A DNA stretch of 64,000 nt from Dyadobacter sp. CY356 (GCF_021440195.1 NZ_JAJTSZ010000002.1:186001-250000), one strand, 5' to 3'. Counted from the stretch's first letter, positions 10,399 to 20,618 are shown. The notes: generated from the letters alone by a model not told the origin. Translations and numbers: made by a program.

Positions 10399-10650
10399 TT
10401 AAAAAATAACATCATTACGGTGCAAGGTATTCGCAAAGTCTTCCTGCATCGCGGAGAATCTTTCAGCCACCCTTTCAAGAAATTCAACATCCATACTCTT
10501 TTCTATTTCTTCTACGTTTGCAATCTCGTATTCCTCGATTTTGTAAGTTTGCTCAAACATACCAGTTTCAATCTTAATGATGTATTTATTATTCCATTGG
10601 TAAATACTAATCTTGAAGTGCTGGTTGGGTATATCCTTTATATATCGCAT
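10399..10650 (-). CDS. small conserved hypothetical protein
   Basis: About 83 residues from the ATG giving MRYIKDIPNQHFKIS. Acidic C-terminal half, no membrane segment and no recognised domain. A host-type -7 box, TACTTTTG, lies at 10668-10675 on the same strand, 18 bases before this ATG, which supports the start and the gene. It is divergent from the TPR lipoprotein gene. Confidence 0.6.
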   Translation of the reverse strand: MRYIKDIPNQHFKISIYQWNNKYIIKIETGMFEQTYKIEEYEIANVEEIEKSMDVEFLERVAERFSAMQEDFANTLHRNDVIF

Positions 10651-10692
10651 AGGTAAACATTTTTTTGCAAAAGTAATCAATTCAAAATTGGG

Positions 10693-11727
10693 ATGAATTC
10701 AATGTTTAAACATAGCATATTACTAATATTTATAGTGCTAATATTTTTATCCTGTGGTGGTCAGGATAAAAAAGATTCTGCTGATTTTTTTTTAAAGGCC
10801 AATGTTGCTTTTACTCAAAACAATTATACCGAAGCACTACGCCTGTTCAATGAAGCTATTTCTAAAAACCCGGAATTTCCGGATGCTTATCTTAATAAAG
10901 GGATCACATTGATGAAAATGGGTCAAGTTAATGACGCCCGTGAGGTTTTGACAGAAGCAATCAAACTAGACCCAACACTGATACAGGCAATTCTCGTCAG
11001 AGCGGAATCTTCGCTGCGATTGGGAGATTTCAGGAGCGCTGAGGAAGATTTGAAAAAGATATCAAAGGAGTATGCCGATTCTACCAGATATTTTTTAATC
11101 AAAGGTAATCTGATGGATGCCATGAGCCAGACTGCGGAAGCCATTGCAGATTATGACAAAGCTATTTTGCTGGACAAAGAAAATACGGAAGCATTTGTAA
11201 ATCGTGGAGCAGTGTATTACAAACTTCACTCCTACCAGTTGGCCCGGGAAGATTTTGCTTCCGCAATTAAATTAAATCCGGCTCAGCCGGAAGCTTTAAA
11301 TAATCTGGGGCTTATTGCTACAAATAATAAGGATTGGAAAAATGCACTGTTTTATTTTGACCGGATACTGAATTTCCACCCAGACGACGCGTTGGCATTA
11401 AATAACAAAGGATATGTATTATTACAAACAGGAGATCTTAATGCGGCTAAAAAGTTAATTGAAAGGGCTCTGGATACAAATCCTAAGAATGGCTATGCGT
11501 TAAGAAATCTTGGAGTATACTATGACCTGTCAAATGAGCCTGCTAAGGCCCTTACTGAATACAATAAAGCCATAGAGCTGGCCGAACCTGTGGAAATGCT
11601 CTATGGCTTAACGGGAAGACTTTATTTCAAACAAAAAGACAAAGCCAAAGCTTGTGAAATCTGGAAGAAAGGCACGGTATTAAAAGACTCGGTTGCTATT
11701 GAAGAATTTGCTAAAAACTGCAAATAG
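10693..11727 (+). CDS. TPR-repeat lipoprotein
   Basis: A lipoprotein signal peptide with lipobox FLSC places the acylated Cys at residue 21. Eight or so TPR units fill residues 30-340 (for example NYTEALRLFNEAISKNPEF). It is probably anchored in the inner or outer membrane facing the periplasm, acting in protein-protein assembly. The specific partner is unknown. It converges with menD, leaving only one base between the two stop codons. Confidence 0.85.
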   Translation: MNSMFKHSILLIFIVLIFLSCGGQDKKDSADFFLKANVAFTQNNYTEALRLFNEAISKNPEFPDAYLNKGITLMKMGQVNDAREVLTEAIKLDPTLIQAILVRAESSLRLGDFRSAEEDLKKISKEYADSTRYFLIKGNLMDAMSQTAEAIADYDKAILLDKENTEAFVNRGAVYYKLHSYQLAREDFASAIKLNPAQPEALNNLGLIATNNKDWKNALFYFDRILNFHPDDALALNNKGYVLLQTGDLNAAKKLIERALDTNPKNGYALRNLGVYYDLSNEPAKALTEYNKAIELAEPVEMLYGLTGRLYFKQKDKAKACEIWKKGTVLKDSVAIEEFAKNCK

Positions 11728-11728
11728 T

Positions 11729-13450
11729 TTACCAATTTGAACGTATATAGTTTTTTAGTCCTTTCCAGGATTTCGCATTTTCTGCCGGGTCTGTAAATAC
11801 TTCAAGTAAAGCGATATTATCCGTTTTTAAAAACTTCAATAATTCCGTTTTCAACCCGTCGAAATCCATAGCCTGAAAATATTCAATTTTTGAATCTTCT
11901 GACGTTCTTTTGGCGGTAAAAGGATGTCGTGTTTCAAAGTAGTTATCAAGCTCTGGTAAACTTGCCGGACCGTCAATCATTCTGAAGATATTACCACCAC
12001 TATTGTTCAAAACAATGATCTTTAAATTGTCAGGTAATGGCTGAATTAATAGTCCGTTCCGGTCATATAAAAAGGAAACGTCTCCCACCAATAAAAAAGT
12101 TGATTTCTCATTAACCAAAGCTGCGCCGATGGCTGTACTGACGCATCCGTCAATTCCACTTGTGCCCCGGTTTGCATAAATTTCAAGATGGGAAACTCCA
12201 TTGCCCAACGCATTCACATAGCGGATCGGCATACTATTGGCAATATGCAGCTGAGCACCTGCCGGAATCGAATTTATGATTAAATTAACAGATGTTAGAT
12301 CATTTAACACTGATAGATTTTGAAGATATTCTGTTGATAATGACTGTGCTTTTAAGTTATACCCGTTCCAGGTACGTTTATAAGAAGAATCATTTTCAGG
12401 ATCTGATCCCTGGACAAATAGTTGATAATCAATTTGTTCAAATAAATTACCAAAAAAATATTCCGGTGCGACTGGTATTATTTGCGTTAAGGAGAAGAAA
12501 GTATCCACTACATGGCTGTCTTCACTGATGTGCCAGTGCCTGACAGATGGATTTTTTTGAAGAAATTGTTTAAAAGCCTTTGAAATAAAGGATAACCCGT
12601 ATGTTATCAGCAGATCCGGGCGTAATTTTTCAGTATCAGCATCTGCCAAAAACAAATCCTGGAACGTAATAAAACTTTGATCTCCCTTCTGGTTTGAAAT
12701 AGAATCACCGACTACCGGAACATCCAGTTCTTCGGTTATTTTTGACAAAGCAAGGTTAAGTTCTTCACTATTATGATGCTGACCACCGGCAATTAAAATG
12801 CGTTCTGCATCGTCCCAGTCATTCAATAACTCATGCCAGGTTTCGACGGATAATGTCGATTCAGCATTTATTTTTTTTATCACCCGAATATCGGATGAAG
12901 GACTTAATTCTTCCTCTGCGCCAGGATAAAATGGCTCCCGGATTGGAATGTTTATATGTACCGGCCCAAAAGGTTTTGACTGAGTTAAAATAGCAGCTTC
13001 GTTAGCCGTTCTGTTAATCAGCCAGCGGGCATCTTTGTGACCATAATCAGATGGAAGTGTAAAAGATTTCTTTACATGTTTCCCATAGATTTCTGACTGA
13101 TAAATGGTTTGTCCATCCAGTTGGTGTATCCATTCCTGCGGACGGTCGGCGGTTAAAATCAGTAAAGAAATCTGCTGAAAGAATGCTTCGGTAACGGCTG
13201 GGGCATAATTATAAGCGGCGCTTCCGGAAGTACAGATTAAAACAACGGTCTGGCTTAACTGCTGCGCCATTCCCAGTGCTATAAATCCTGCTGATCGTTC
13301 ATCCATCACCACATGTTTTTCAAAGCCGCTGTGGCGCGAAAAAGCTAGTGTTAATGCAGCACTGCGGGAGCCTGGTGAAATTACTACATGCCGTATGCCC
13401 TGGGCATAACAAACTTCGGCCAAATCGATTAAGGGCTGTAATATTGCCAT
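11729..13450 (-). CDS. menD: 2-succinyl-5-enolpyruvyl-6-hydroxy-3-cyclohexene-1-carboxylate synthase
   Basis: ThDP-dependent enzyme that joins isochorismate and 2-oxoglutarate in menaquinone synthesis. Seen are the N-terminal HVVISPGSRSAALTLA, the DERSAGFIALG segment with the conserved Glu, RPQEWI, and the C-terminal ThDP motif VGDVSFLYDRNGLL ending with the NNSGGNIFRM stretch. About 573 residues from the ATG giving MAILQPL; the longer frame adds nine unlikely residues. It appears to be transcribed alone. Confidence 0.95.
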   Translation of the reverse strand: MAILQPLIDLAEVCYAQGIRHVVISPGSRSAALTLAFSRHSGFEKHVVMDERSAGFIALGMAQQLSQTVVLICTSGSAAYNYAPAVTEAFFQQISLLILTADRPQEWIHQLDGQTIYQSEIYGKHVKKSFTLPSDYGHKDARWLINRTANEAAILTQSKPFGPVHINIPIREPFYPGAEEELSPSSDIRVIKKINAESTLSVETWHELLNDWDDAERILIAGGQHHNSEELNLALSKITEELDVPVVGDSISNQKGDQSFITFQDLFLADADTEKLRPDLLITYGLSFISKAFKQFLQKNPSVRHWHISEDSHVVDTFFSLTQIIPVAPEYFFGNLFEQIDYQLFVQGSDPENDSSYKRTWNGYNLKAQSLSTEYLQNLSVLNDLTSVNLIINSIPAGAQLHIANSMPIRYVNALGNGVSHLEIYANRGTSGIDGCVSTAIGAALVNEKSTFLLVGDVSFLYDRNGLLIQPLPDNLKIIVLNNSGGNIFRMIDGPASLPELDNYFETRHPFTAKRTSEDSKIEYFQAMDFDGLKTELLKFLKTDNIALLEVFTDPAENAKSWKGLKNYIRSNW

Positions 13451-13557
13451 TTCAGTTATATACAAAAATAGCCTCAAAAAGAGGCCATTTTAAATTTGGG
13501 AATACGGATTGTGATATCGGAATGATTAAATTCTTCTTATTCACATTACTTCAGGTT

Positions 13558-14421
13558 TTAACCTAAATAAGTTTTCAAAGCTTTGCTTCTTGATACATGA
13601 CGCAATCTGCGGATAGCCTTTTCTTTGATCTGACGAACGCGTTCACGTGTTAGGTTGAACTTCTCACCAATCTCTTCCAAAGTCATCGCATGCTCGCCAT
13701 TTAAACCAAAATAAAGGGCGATTACGTCAGCTTCTCTCTGTGTCAAAGTGCAAAGTGCACGCTGAACTTCCTTACGCAATGATTCATTAACCAAACCAGA
13801 ATCAGGTTTGTCTTCCAAATCATTTTCAAGAACGTCCAGAAGACTGTTTTCTTCACCTTGAACGAAAGGCGCATCCATTGATACGTGCCTTCCGGATATT
13901 TTCATTGTATCAACTACTTCCGAAGAAGAGATTTCCAACACTTCAGCAAGCTCTTCCGGAGATGGCTCGCGTTCAAAACGTTGTTCCAGCTCAGAGAAAG
14001 TCTTTGAAATTTTATTTAAAGAACCAACACGGTTCAATGGAAGACGTACAATACGTGATTGTTCAGCAAGTGCCTGAAGAATAGACTGGCGGATCCACCA
14101 AACTGCATAGGAAATAAACTTAAAACCACGTGTTTCATCGAAACGCTGCGCAGCTTTAATAAGGCCTAAGTTACCTTCATTGATCAAATCTCCCAAAGAA
14201 AGACCTTGATTTTGATATTGTTTCGCTACGGAAACGACAAAACGAAGGTTAGCCTTAGTCAATCTTTCCAGTGCTAGCTGATCCCCGTCCCTGATTTTTT
14301 GAGCTAACGTCACTTCCTCATCCGGCGTTAACAAATCTACCTTCCCGATTTCCTGCAAGTATTTATCTAACGACTGACTTTCACGGTTGGTGATCTGCTT
14401 ACTGATCTTTAGCTGTCTCAT
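13558..14421 (-). CDS. rpoD: primary RNA polymerase sigma factor
   Basis: 287 residues, the short form usual in Bacteroidota, which lacks the long region 1.1. Region 1.2 ([16 protein letters not shown]), region 2 ([26 protein letters not shown]), region 3 and region 4 with the helix-turn-helix ([19 protein letters not shown]) are all present. It directs RNA polymerase to housekeeping promoters, which in this phylum carry TTTG/TAnnTTTG boxes rather than TTGACA/TATAAT. That matters for the foreign-looking promoters of the prophage. Confidence 0.96.
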   Translation of the reverse strand: MRQLKISKQITNRESQSLDKYLQEIGKVDLLTPDEEVTLAQKIRDGDQLALERLTKANLRFVVSVAKQYQNQGLSLGDLINEGNLGLIKAAQRFDETRGFKFISYAVWWIRQSILQALAEQSRIVRLPLNRVGSLNKISKTFSELEQRFEREPSPEELAEVLEISSSEVVDTMKISGRHVSMDAPFVQGEENSLLDVLENDLEDKPDSGLVNESLRKEVQRALCTLTQREADVIALYFGLNGEHAMTLEEIGEKFNLTRERVRQIKEKAIRRLRHVSRSKALKTYLG

Positions 14422-14489
14422 CTAAATTCAAATATTAATATGTATAAATAACGACATTTAAAAATGCCCTTGTTGATGAAAACACAATT

Positions 14490-16625
14490 TTATGCGTTTT
14501 TGTTCTCTGGTTTTGGAAGTAACACTTTGCGTGACAGACGATACTTGCCCGTTTTCTTGTCAACCTCAACCAATTTCACCTGTACTTCTTCTCCAACTTC
14601 AAGAACACCATCCATTGTCTCAATTCTTTCCCACTTGATCTCTGAAATATGAAGCAATCCGTCTTTACCTGGTAAAAATTCAACGAACGCACCAAAAGGC
14701 ATAATCGACTTCACTTTACCGGAATATACTTCTCCGATTTCAGGAACAAGGATTATTCCACGTATACGGGAAACCGCTTTATCCATTGAAGTCTTGTCTG
14801 CCGAAAATATACTTACATAACCCGCACCATCTTTTTCTTCAATAGAAACAGTGGCACCGGATTCTTTCTGAATATCCTGAACAACTTTTCCTCCGGGCCC
14901 GATAACTGCTCCAATCATCTCACGGTCAATTTTGATTATGACGGCGCGAGGCGTGTGAGGTTTCAGGTCAGGACGATGTTCTTTAATCGTTTTATTCATT
15001 TCACCCAAAATATGCAGACGACCAGCCTTTGCTTGCAAAAGTGCCTCTGACAATACTTCAAACGAAAGTCCATTGACTTTAATATCCATCTGACAAGCTG
15101 TGATACCTTTTTCAGTACCAGTCACCTTGAAATCCATATCTCCCAGGTGATCTTCATCTCCCAAAATGTCTGAAAGTACAGCGTATTGACCTGTTTTTTC
15201 GTCCGAGATCAATCCCATTGCAATTCCTGATACAGGCGCCTTGATTTTCAGACCAGAGTCCATAAGTGCCAGAGAACCGGCACAAACCGTTGCCATGGAT
15301 GAAGAACCGTTTGATTCCAAAATATCAGAAACAATACGAATTGTGTATGGATTGTCCTCAGCAGCAGGAAGTACTTTTTTCAAAGCACGTAAAGCAAGGT
15401 TACCATGACCCACTTCACGACGTCCTGGTCCGCGGTTAGGTTTTACTTCACCAGTAGAAAAGCCAGGGAAGTTGTAATGAAGCAGGAATTTGCTGTAACC
15501 ATATTTCAATGGTGTATCAATAATCTGCTCATCATTTTTCGTACCCAACGTTACTGTTGTAAGCGATTGTGTTTCTCCACGAGTGAACAAGGCCGAACCG
15601 TGTGCGTTTGGAAGAAAATCAACTTCTGATGCGATAGGACGAACTTCACCCAGTGCACGTCCGTCAAGACGTTTTCTCTCATCTAATACCAAACGGCGGG
15701 ATGCGTCATATTCCAGATCGTGGAAATAACGTTTAACAAGAGAAAGATTAACTTCTTCTTCGTCACCAATCGTTTCAAGGAATTCGGCCAAAACTGCTTT
15801 CGCTCCTTCTTTACGAACATTTTTATTTTTAGAACCCAACTGGGCTACTGCATAAACTTTATCATAGCAGAATTCACGAACACGTGCTTCCAACTCCTCA
15901 TCCTGAACGTCACCTACGTATTCACGCTTCACTGTATTTCCAACAGCAGCTTCAAATTCTTTAACAGCAAGACACTGTTGTTTGATCACTTCATGAGCAA
16001 ATTTCAAAGCTTCGATCACATCTTCCTCCGAAACCTCGTCCATTTCTCCTTCTACCATTGTGATATCCTGGTAAGTAGCACCTACCAAAAGATCCAGAGT
16101 AGCATTTTCTAAAACAGATGTACCCGGATTAATTACCAGTTGTCCGTCAATTTTAGCAACACGTACCTCCGAAACAGGTCCACCGAAAGGAATATCAGAA
16201 GCGGCAATTGCAGCCGAAGCAGCAAGAGCAGCCAATGCATCCGGCAAAGCCTCTTCATCAGCTGACATCAACATGATGTTCACCTGAATTTCTGCGTGGT
16301 AATCGTCCGGGAAAAGTGGACGAAGAACACGGTCAACCAAACGGCTTACCAAAACTTCATGGTCCGAAAGTTTTCCTTCACGACGCATAAAACTTCCCGG
16401 GATTCTGCCCGCAGAAGCAAATTTCTCCTGATAGTCAACGGAAAGAGGCAAGAAATCAATCCCCTCTCTAATATCTTTATTGGCAACCACAGTGGCTAGC
16501 AGCATGGTATTACCCATACGTACCACAACTGATCCGTCTGCCTGTTTTGCTAATTTTCCTGTTTCAATTGTAATTTCTCTACCATCAGGTAATGGTATCG
16601 TTTTGGTCACTATGTTAAATAGCAT
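14490..16625 (-). CDS. pnp: polyribonucleotide nucleotidyltransferase (PNPase)
   Basis: Phosphorolytic 3'-5' exoribonuclease of RNA turnover. Two RNase PH-like cores (the second with [13 protein letters not shown] and [10 protein letters not shown]), a KH domain ([16 protein letters not shown]) and an S1 domain ([20 protein letters not shown]) are visible. 711 residues from the ATG giving [10 protein letters not shown]. The longer frame starts within the intergenic hairpin region and is not credible. It follows rpsO with a stem-loop between, as in many bacteria. Confidence 0.96.
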   Translation of the reverse strand: MLFNIVTKTIPLPDGREITIETGKLAKQADGSVVVRMGNTMLLATVVANKDIREGIDFLPLSVDYQEKFASAGRIPGSFMRREGKLSDHEVLVSRLVDRVLRPLFPDDYHAEIQVNIMLMSADEEALPDALAALAASAAIAASDIPFGGPVSEVRVAKIDGQLVINPGTSVLENATLDLLVGATYQDITMVEGEMDEVSEEDVIEALKFAHEVIKQQCLAVKEFEAAVGNTVKREYVGDVQDEELEARVREFCYDKVYAVAQLGSKNKNVRKEGAKAVLAEFLETIGDEEEVNLSLVKRYFHDLEYDASRRLVLDERKRLDGRALGEVRPIASEVDFLPNAHGSALFTRGETQSLTTVTLGTKNDEQIIDTPLKYGYSKFLLHYNFPGFSTGEVKPNRGPGRREVGHGNLALRALKKVLPAAEDNPYTIRIVSDILESNGSSSMATVCAGSLALMDSGLKIKAPVSGIAMGLISDEKTGQYAVLSDILGDEDHLGDMDFKVTGTEKGITACQMDIKVNGLSFEVLSEALLQAKAGRLHILGEMNKTIKEHRPDLKPHTPRAVIIKIDREMIGAVIGPGGKVVQDIQKESGATVSIEEKDGAGYVSIFSADKTSMDKAVSRIRGIILVPEIGEVYSGKVKSIMPFGAFVEFLPGKDGLLHISEIKWERIETMDGVLEVGEEVQVKLVEVDKKTGKYRLSRKVLLPKPENKNA

Positions 16626-16691
16626 AGAATATGTAATGTTTGGTAGCTGTGAAAACGTCACCAGAACGTTTCCTGTAAATTCTGTCAAATT

Positions 16692-16731
16692 CCGCAAAAA
16701 ATCAGGGAACTTACGATGTTGCAAGTTCCCT
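16692..16731 (-). terminator. rpsO-pnp intergenic hairpin
   Basis: A perfect 9-bp stem, agggaactt paired with aagttccct around a 10-base loop, is followed on the minus strand by a T-rich run (gattttttg). It may terminate rpsO transcripts or process the rpsO-pnp mRNA. In E. coli a hairpin at this junction is cut by RNase III for pnp autocontrol. Confidence 0.7.
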
Positions 16732-16742
16732 GTTCTAAAAAA

Positions 16743-17018
16743 TTACTTACGGATGTTTAGTTCCGCGATAATCGCACGGTAACGAGTAATATCGTTTTTG
16801 TAAAGATAATCTAATAATCTTCTACGCTTTCCTACCATTTTAAGTAGTCCAAGACGTGTGTCATTATCTTTTTTGTGCGTTTTTAAGTGCTCGTTCAAAT
16901 AATTGATACGGTACGTAAATAAAGCAATTTGTGATTCGGCCGATCCTGTGTCTCCGCCTTCTTTCTTAAAACCTTTGGTTTCGAAGATCTCTCTCTTCTT
17001 TTCCGTAGTTAAATACAT
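16743..17018 (-). CDS. rpsO: 30S ribosomal protein S15
   Basis: Primary 16S rRNA-binding protein of the small subunit platform. 91 residues with the family features [26 protein letters not shown] and a C-terminal KRRRLLDYL motif. First gene of the rpsO-pnp pair, with a host-type promoter box 61 bases upstream of its ATG. Confidence 0.97.
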   Translation of the reverse strand: MYLTTEKKREIFETKGFKKEGGDTGSAESQIALFTYRINYLNEHLKTHKKDNDTRLGLLKMVGKRRRLLDYLYKNDITRYRAIIAELNIRK

Positions 17019-17078
17019 GATTGTAACAACAGATTAATTATATGATACATTTACAGCACTATACTGTAAACAAGGTCG

Positions 17079-17086
17079 CAAAAGTA
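17079..17086 (-). promoter_or_regulatory. Bacteroidota -7 promoter box of rpsO
   Basis: TACTTTTG on the minus strand matches TAnnTTTG exactly and lies 61 bases before the rpsO ATG. No exact -33 TTG is found at the best spacing, so this rests on the -7 box and its position. Confidence 0.5.
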
Positions 17087-17120
17087 CAAATTCTTTTAAT
17101 ATAAAGAAAATATAATTTTG

Positions 17121-18620
17121 TTACGAATTGATAAGCGGCGTTTTACCAAATCTACTTGCGAAATAAGATTTAATTCTTTTGATACGCATCTGGTAAACAT
17201 CCTTATCAAAAAGACGGGAGTCGCTGCGCGCTCTGTCGATGAAATACATCCCGGCCAGAAACAAAACAGTATTGGCAAGCCACGCTCCTACCGGCACAAT
17301 AACCAGACCTTCTTTAACCCACTTGTCGCCCTGGTTGATAAGGACATAGAGTAGAATAAAAAACAGAACTGAAACCAAAACCGGAACGCCAAATCCACCT
17401 TTTTTTATAATAGCGCCCAAAGGAGCTCCAATCAGAAACATAACCAGACAGGAAAGTGCCTGTGTATATTTATGGTGTTTTTCCAATTCATATTTACTGG
17501 CATCCTTGATTTTCGCCTGCAAATAATCCGCATTCGACTTTACATAACTCTGCATACTTGCCGCAGAACTTTTTGCATTGGTTAGAATTTCTTTCTTTAA
17601 ACTATCCGTTACGGGTTTTGCCAATAAAGAATCTATCCACTTACCTGGTTTCAACGTTTTATCAGTACCCTGTTTGTAGTTATATGAAAAATACTGCTGA
17701 CTGTTCGGCAACAAATTCTTTTTGGTTTCATTGTAAGTAGTCCTGATCGAATCAGATGTATGATTGAGATCATTAATATTCTTCATGAACTCATGATATT
17801 TGAACTGCCCCTCATCCGTACGTTTCATGCCAAATGAGGAAAGACTTTCAACCAGTTTATAGTGTTTAAAATCCTGCCGTGTAAACTTTGTATGTGCCGG
17901 TGGCGTATTGCCTACGGGCGAAACGATATATGCAGGGCGGCCTCCGTCATCATTATCCTCGGTATACATGGTACCGCTGTACAACTCAATAACCAGATTA
18001 GAATTTTCATTGATGGTATACATCTTCCCTGAATCCGCAAGAACAATCGTAGTATTACCGTGCTCATATGAACGGTTATCGTGCTTGTAAATCACCATAC
18101 CCTTCATAGACTGCGCATCAGCCATTTTTTTATCAACCTTGATACTGTAACCCGGAAGATCGTTGTAAAAAATCCCTTCCTTGATTTTCAGCGTTGCTTT
18201 GGTCGTTTTTATATCATAGAGCAGACTGTACCCTTTCAGGTTTGCCCAGGGTGAAATTCTGTCGTTAAAATAAAAAGAGAAAATACTGATAGCGACAGCG
18301 ACAATAAATAACGGAGCCATAGCACGTACAACGGAAATACCAGCACTTTTAATAGCCGTTAATTCAAAAAATTCGCCCAGGTTCCCGAAAGCCATCAATG
18401 AAGATAACAGCATCGCAAGCGGAAGTGCGGTGGGAACGGTAATCAGACTGAAGAAAAAGAATAACCGGGAGTAATCCCAAATCCCTAAATCCTTTGACAC
18501 AAAATCGTCAATGTAAAAAATCATGATCTTCATCAAAAATATGAAAACCACCACCGACATAGTAACCAAAAAAGGTCCCCAAAAGGACATTAGTATAAGC
18601 TTATCCAGCTTTTTCATCAA
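17121..18620 (-). CDS. LptF/LptG-family permease (LPS export ABC transporter membrane subunit)
   Basis: 499 residues in the YjgP/YjgQ layout: three N-terminal membrane helices (about 10-35, 55-80, 100-125), a large periplasmic jellyroll region, and three C-terminal helices (about 385-460). Together with LptB and LptC it extracts lipopolysaccharide from the inner membrane. The motif VPTALPLAMLLSSLMAFGNL is typical. The C-terminus extends about 35 basic residues past the last helix. It overlaps the upstream START-like gene by four bases. LptF versus LptG cannot be decided here. Confidence 0.85.
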   Translation of the reverse strand: MMKKLDKLILMSFWGPFLVTMSVVVFIFLMKIMIFYIDDFVSKDLGIWDYSRLFFFFSLITVPTALPLAMLLSSLMAFGNLGEFFELTAIKSAGISVVRAMAPLFIVAVAISIFSFYFNDRISPWANLKGYSLLYDIKTTKATLKIKEGIFYNDLPGYSIKVDKKMADAQSMKGMVIYKHDNRSYEHGNTTIVLADSGKMYTINENSNLVIELYSGTMYTEDNDDGGRPAYIVSPVGNTPPAHTKFTRQDFKHYKLVESLSSFGMKRTDEGQFKYHEFMKNINDLNHTSDSIRTTYNETKKNLLPNSQQYFSYNYKQGTDKTLKPGKWIDSLLAKPVTDSLKKEILTNAKSSAASMQSYVKSNADYLQAKIKDASKYELEKHHKYTQALSCLVMFLIGAPLGAIIKKGGFGVPVLVSVLFFILLYVLINQGDKWVKEGLVIVPVGAWLANTVLFLAGMYFIDRARSDSRLFDKDVYQMRIKRIKSYFASRFGKTPLINS

Positions 18621-19009
18621 CTCCCTACAATTTCTTTAAGATTATCCATAAACCCATTCCACAACGATATTAGTTCAGCCTCATCCTTATTTGAGGAATA
18701 ATCAGTAACTCTTAAAAACGTTGTCTGGGTTAACTCACTTACTTCTAACTTTATTTCCAGATGATTATTGTCAAGCTCATCAGGACTTGTGTTTTCAAAT
18801 TCAAATTTGACACCTTTATTGATTCTTAAACCCGTTTGTTTTGCAATATGGCTGTCTCCGTCCCATTGAAAATCGAATCTTTGATTTGGCATTACAATAA
18901 CCTTCTCTGCAAACCACTGTTCAAGTCCGGAAGGCGTGGATATATAGGGAAATAATACTTTTGGGGAAGAGCGTAATTCAAATTCAGTAATAAATTTAAA
19001 TTTTTCCAT
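18617..19009 (-). CDS. START-like (AHSA1-type) domain protein
   Basis: About 130 residues with the helix-grip pattern of a Bacteroidota START-like family: FELRSSPKVLFPYISTPSGLEQWFAEKV early, FEF/LRVTDY strands, and a long C-terminal helix (LISLWNGFMDNLKEIV). Such domains bind hydrophobic ligands or client proteins. The ATG giving MEKFKFITEF is chosen over an upstream codon. It is translationally coupled (ATGA) to the LptF-like gene, which suggests a joint envelope role. Confidence 0.75.
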   Translation of the reverse strand: MEKFKFITEFELRSSPKVLFPYISTPSGLEQWFAEKVIVMPNQRFDFQWDGDSHIAKQTGLRINKGVKFEFENTSPDELDNNHLEIKLEVSELTQTTFLRVTDYSSNKDEAELISLWNGFMDNLKEIVGS

Positions 19010-19161
19010 ATTTACTGGGTTTAATGGTGCGTCCATTTATCGAATGTTAACCTGCTGATCTTAAAAGTTGTAATATAGCATAATTCACTTATAAAAAGCA
19101 GTAAAGTGTATTTTCATTTTTTATTTAAATTACTTTTTTAACAGGATTTTGCCAAAAACTG

Positions 19162-19192
19162 TTGCGCCATAAATTTATTTAACATACTTTTG
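19162..19192 (+). promoter_or_regulatory. host-type promoter of the tRNA gene
   Basis: TTG at 19162-19164 is followed after 20 bp by TACTTTTG at 19185-19192, matching the Bacteroidota -33/-7 consensus (TTTG, TAnnTTTG). It lies 18 bases before the tRNA. It gives a reference for how this host's sigma factor reads promoters. Confidence 0.75.
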
Positions 19193-19209
19193 CACCACAA
19201 TAACAGTCC

Positions 19210-19283
19210 GGCGGGGTAGCTCAGATGGTTAGAGCACAGGATTCATAACCCTGAGGTCAGCAGTTCGATCCTGCTTCCCGCTA
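19210..19283 (+). tRNA. tRNA-Met (CAT anticodon)
   Basis: A 74-base cloverleaf: 7-bp acceptor stem with G-U pairs at both ends, D arm GCTC/GAGC, anticodon stem CAGGA/CCCTG around loop TTCATAA, T arm AGCAG/CTGCT with loop TTCGATC, discriminator A. CCA is not encoded. CAT can mean elongator Met, initiator Met or lysidine-modified Ile. The normal paired first position argues against initiator; Met elongator is most likely, Ile2 not excluded. The gene is the element's integration target: everything from the anticodon loop on is the att core. Confidence 0.9.
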
Positions 19284-19285
19284 CG
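19241..19285 (+). repeat. attL core (45-bp direct repeat, copy 1)
   Basis: Begins with attcataaccctgagg in the anticodon loop and ends one base past the tRNA with gctacg. Identical to 63172-63216. The flanking bases differ on both sides (g/c here, a/a at the right copy), which fixes the repeat at 45 bp. Confidence 0.95.
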
Positions 19286-19290
19286 CAAAG

Positions 19291-19315
19291 AAGGCCCTTT
19301 TTAGGGTCTTTTTTT
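19291..19315 (+). terminator. element-borne terminator for the occupied tRNA gene
   Basis: Stem aaggccct paired with agggtctt (one G-U pair), 4-base loop, then seven T. It lies just inside the element and replaces the host terminator that integration moved to the far end. Confidence 0.8.
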
Positions 19316-19398
19316 ATGCCCAGTCAAACATAAATCAAACATTTAATATTGGCTGAATAATTAAATAATGTTCAATCAGGCATCAGATACAGATAGTT

Positions 19399-20292
19399 TT
19401 AACGCTCGTGATCTTTATCTTTATCAGAGCGGGATATAAACTTTTTTCTAAATTCACGCTTACGCCTCTCTTTTTCGGTCTCCTTCAAAAGCACATCTTC
19501 AAACAGGTCTTTGTTTTCCATGGCCTTCTCAACCTTTTGTTTGAGACGAATGTCTTTAATAACAGATTTGTCAGAAGGTAATTCAATGCCCTTCATCCGG
19601 TCTTTCATCTGAGCGGTACGGACTGAAAATTTAATTTCTTTATCGCGAAGTTTTTTAAGAAGGTCAAAACTTCTTCCGCTTTCGTCAATAATCATAAACG
19701 GACGGCGGGTTGTGCTGGACGCAATCGTATAGCCAAATTCCCCTGCCCGGTCGATGAACTCCTGCCCTGTTTTCGATTGCTGCCATGCCTGAATAACATT
19801 CTTCGTCAAAACTGGACGGTTCAAGTTTCTTTGCGGGGTACGCTCGTGACCGAATTCGATTTCCAATGCCGCCCTCGCCCGGTCGTTACCTTTATAAGAA
19901 TGGCTATCAGTACGGAACCTTCCAAGTTCGGTGTCAAACCGCTGATAAACTGCATGGACGTGCCACTTACCATCTTTTAGGTGCTTCTCAGCGCCCCATG
20001 GTTGGCCTTCAAGTCCTTGCTCCTTACCCAACACCTCGATAGACCGTAACCATTGCTCACGGGTCATCTTGTGGCTTTCTTCTTTATCCGGGCTGATGAT
20101 GGCGTGGTAGATTGTCTTACTTCCCTTAGCAAGTTTTTTAAATCTGTCCATTTCAATGAGGGATTCCGTCAGGCTTTCAGGGTTTGACGTTCCCCATGCG
20201 CCGAAGAACTCAATCCGCTCGTTTTCGGCGGGAGTTTGCAGATATGCGGCAAGCTGCTTACCGTCACCACGGGATGCACCACGGACAATCAT
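19399..20292 (-). CDS. MobP/VirD2-like relaxase
   Basis: DNA strand transferase expected to nick oriT and lead the strand through a conjugation channel. 297 residues. IYHAIISPDKEE (61-72) and the metal-binding HVH at 111-113 (GKWHVHAVYQRFD) match the relaxase core. The C-terminal third is basic and helical with no primase or helicase domain. The tail FRKKFISRSDKDKDHER resembles the tails of two small proteins near the integrase. It overlaps mobC by four bases (ATGA), so MobC and relaxase are made together. The strand is that of the integrase operon. Confidence 0.85.
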   Translation of the reverse strand: MIVRGASRGDGKQLAAYLQTPAENERIEFFGAWGTSNPESLTESLIEMDRFKKLAKGSKTIYHAIISPDKEESHKMTREQWLRSIEVLGKEQGLEGQPWGAEKHLKDGKWHVHAVYQRFDTELGRFRTDSHSYKGNDRARAALEIEFGHERTPQRNLNRPVLTKNVIQAWQQSKTGQEFIDRAGEFGYTIASSTTRRPFMIIDESGRSFDLLKKLRDKEIKFSVRTAQMKDRMKGIELPSDKSVIKDIRLKQKVEKAMENKDLFEDVLLKETEKERRKREFRKKFISRSDKDKDHER

Positions 20293-20618
20293 TTCTTCAA
20301 ACCTTTTGTAATTAATTGCCCAACGGCGATAAACTCGGTACGCATCATTCTCATGATGTCGTCAGAAATCACACCTTTGACTTGTTCAAAGTTCTTGCTG
20401 ATTTGCTGCAATGCGGCAACTCCTTTTAGCAAGGCTTCTTCACTTTCAGTGGGCTTCTTGCGTTTGGGTTTTACCTTCAAATAATCAAGGCGAACCATGT
20501 CGCTTACACCCTCGAAGTCACGCTCGGAAGCAATCTCTTCGATGTGTTTTTTCTGGTCAACAGTCACGCATATCTGAATGCGTTTGTTAAGCTTCTCGGA
20601 TGATTTAGGTCGGGCCAT
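20289..20618 (-). CDS. MobC-like mobilization accessory protein
   Basis: 109 residues from the ATG giving MARPKSSEKLNKR; an in-frame extension upstream is cysteine-rich and unlikely. The N-terminal half (IQICVTVDQKKHIEEIASERDFEGVSDMVR) fits a ribbon-helix-helix DNA-binding fold as in MobC/MbeC families, which open oriT for the relaxase. A basic patch (KVKPKRKKPTE) and a C-terminal helix follow. It is encoded directly before the relaxase and next to the probable oriT interval. Confidence 0.8.
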   Translation of the reverse strand: MARPKSSEKLNKRIQICVTVDQKKHIEEIASERDFEGVSDMVRLDYLKVKPKRKKPTESEEALLKGVAALQQISKNFEQVKGVISDDIMRMMRTEFIAVGQLITKGLKK

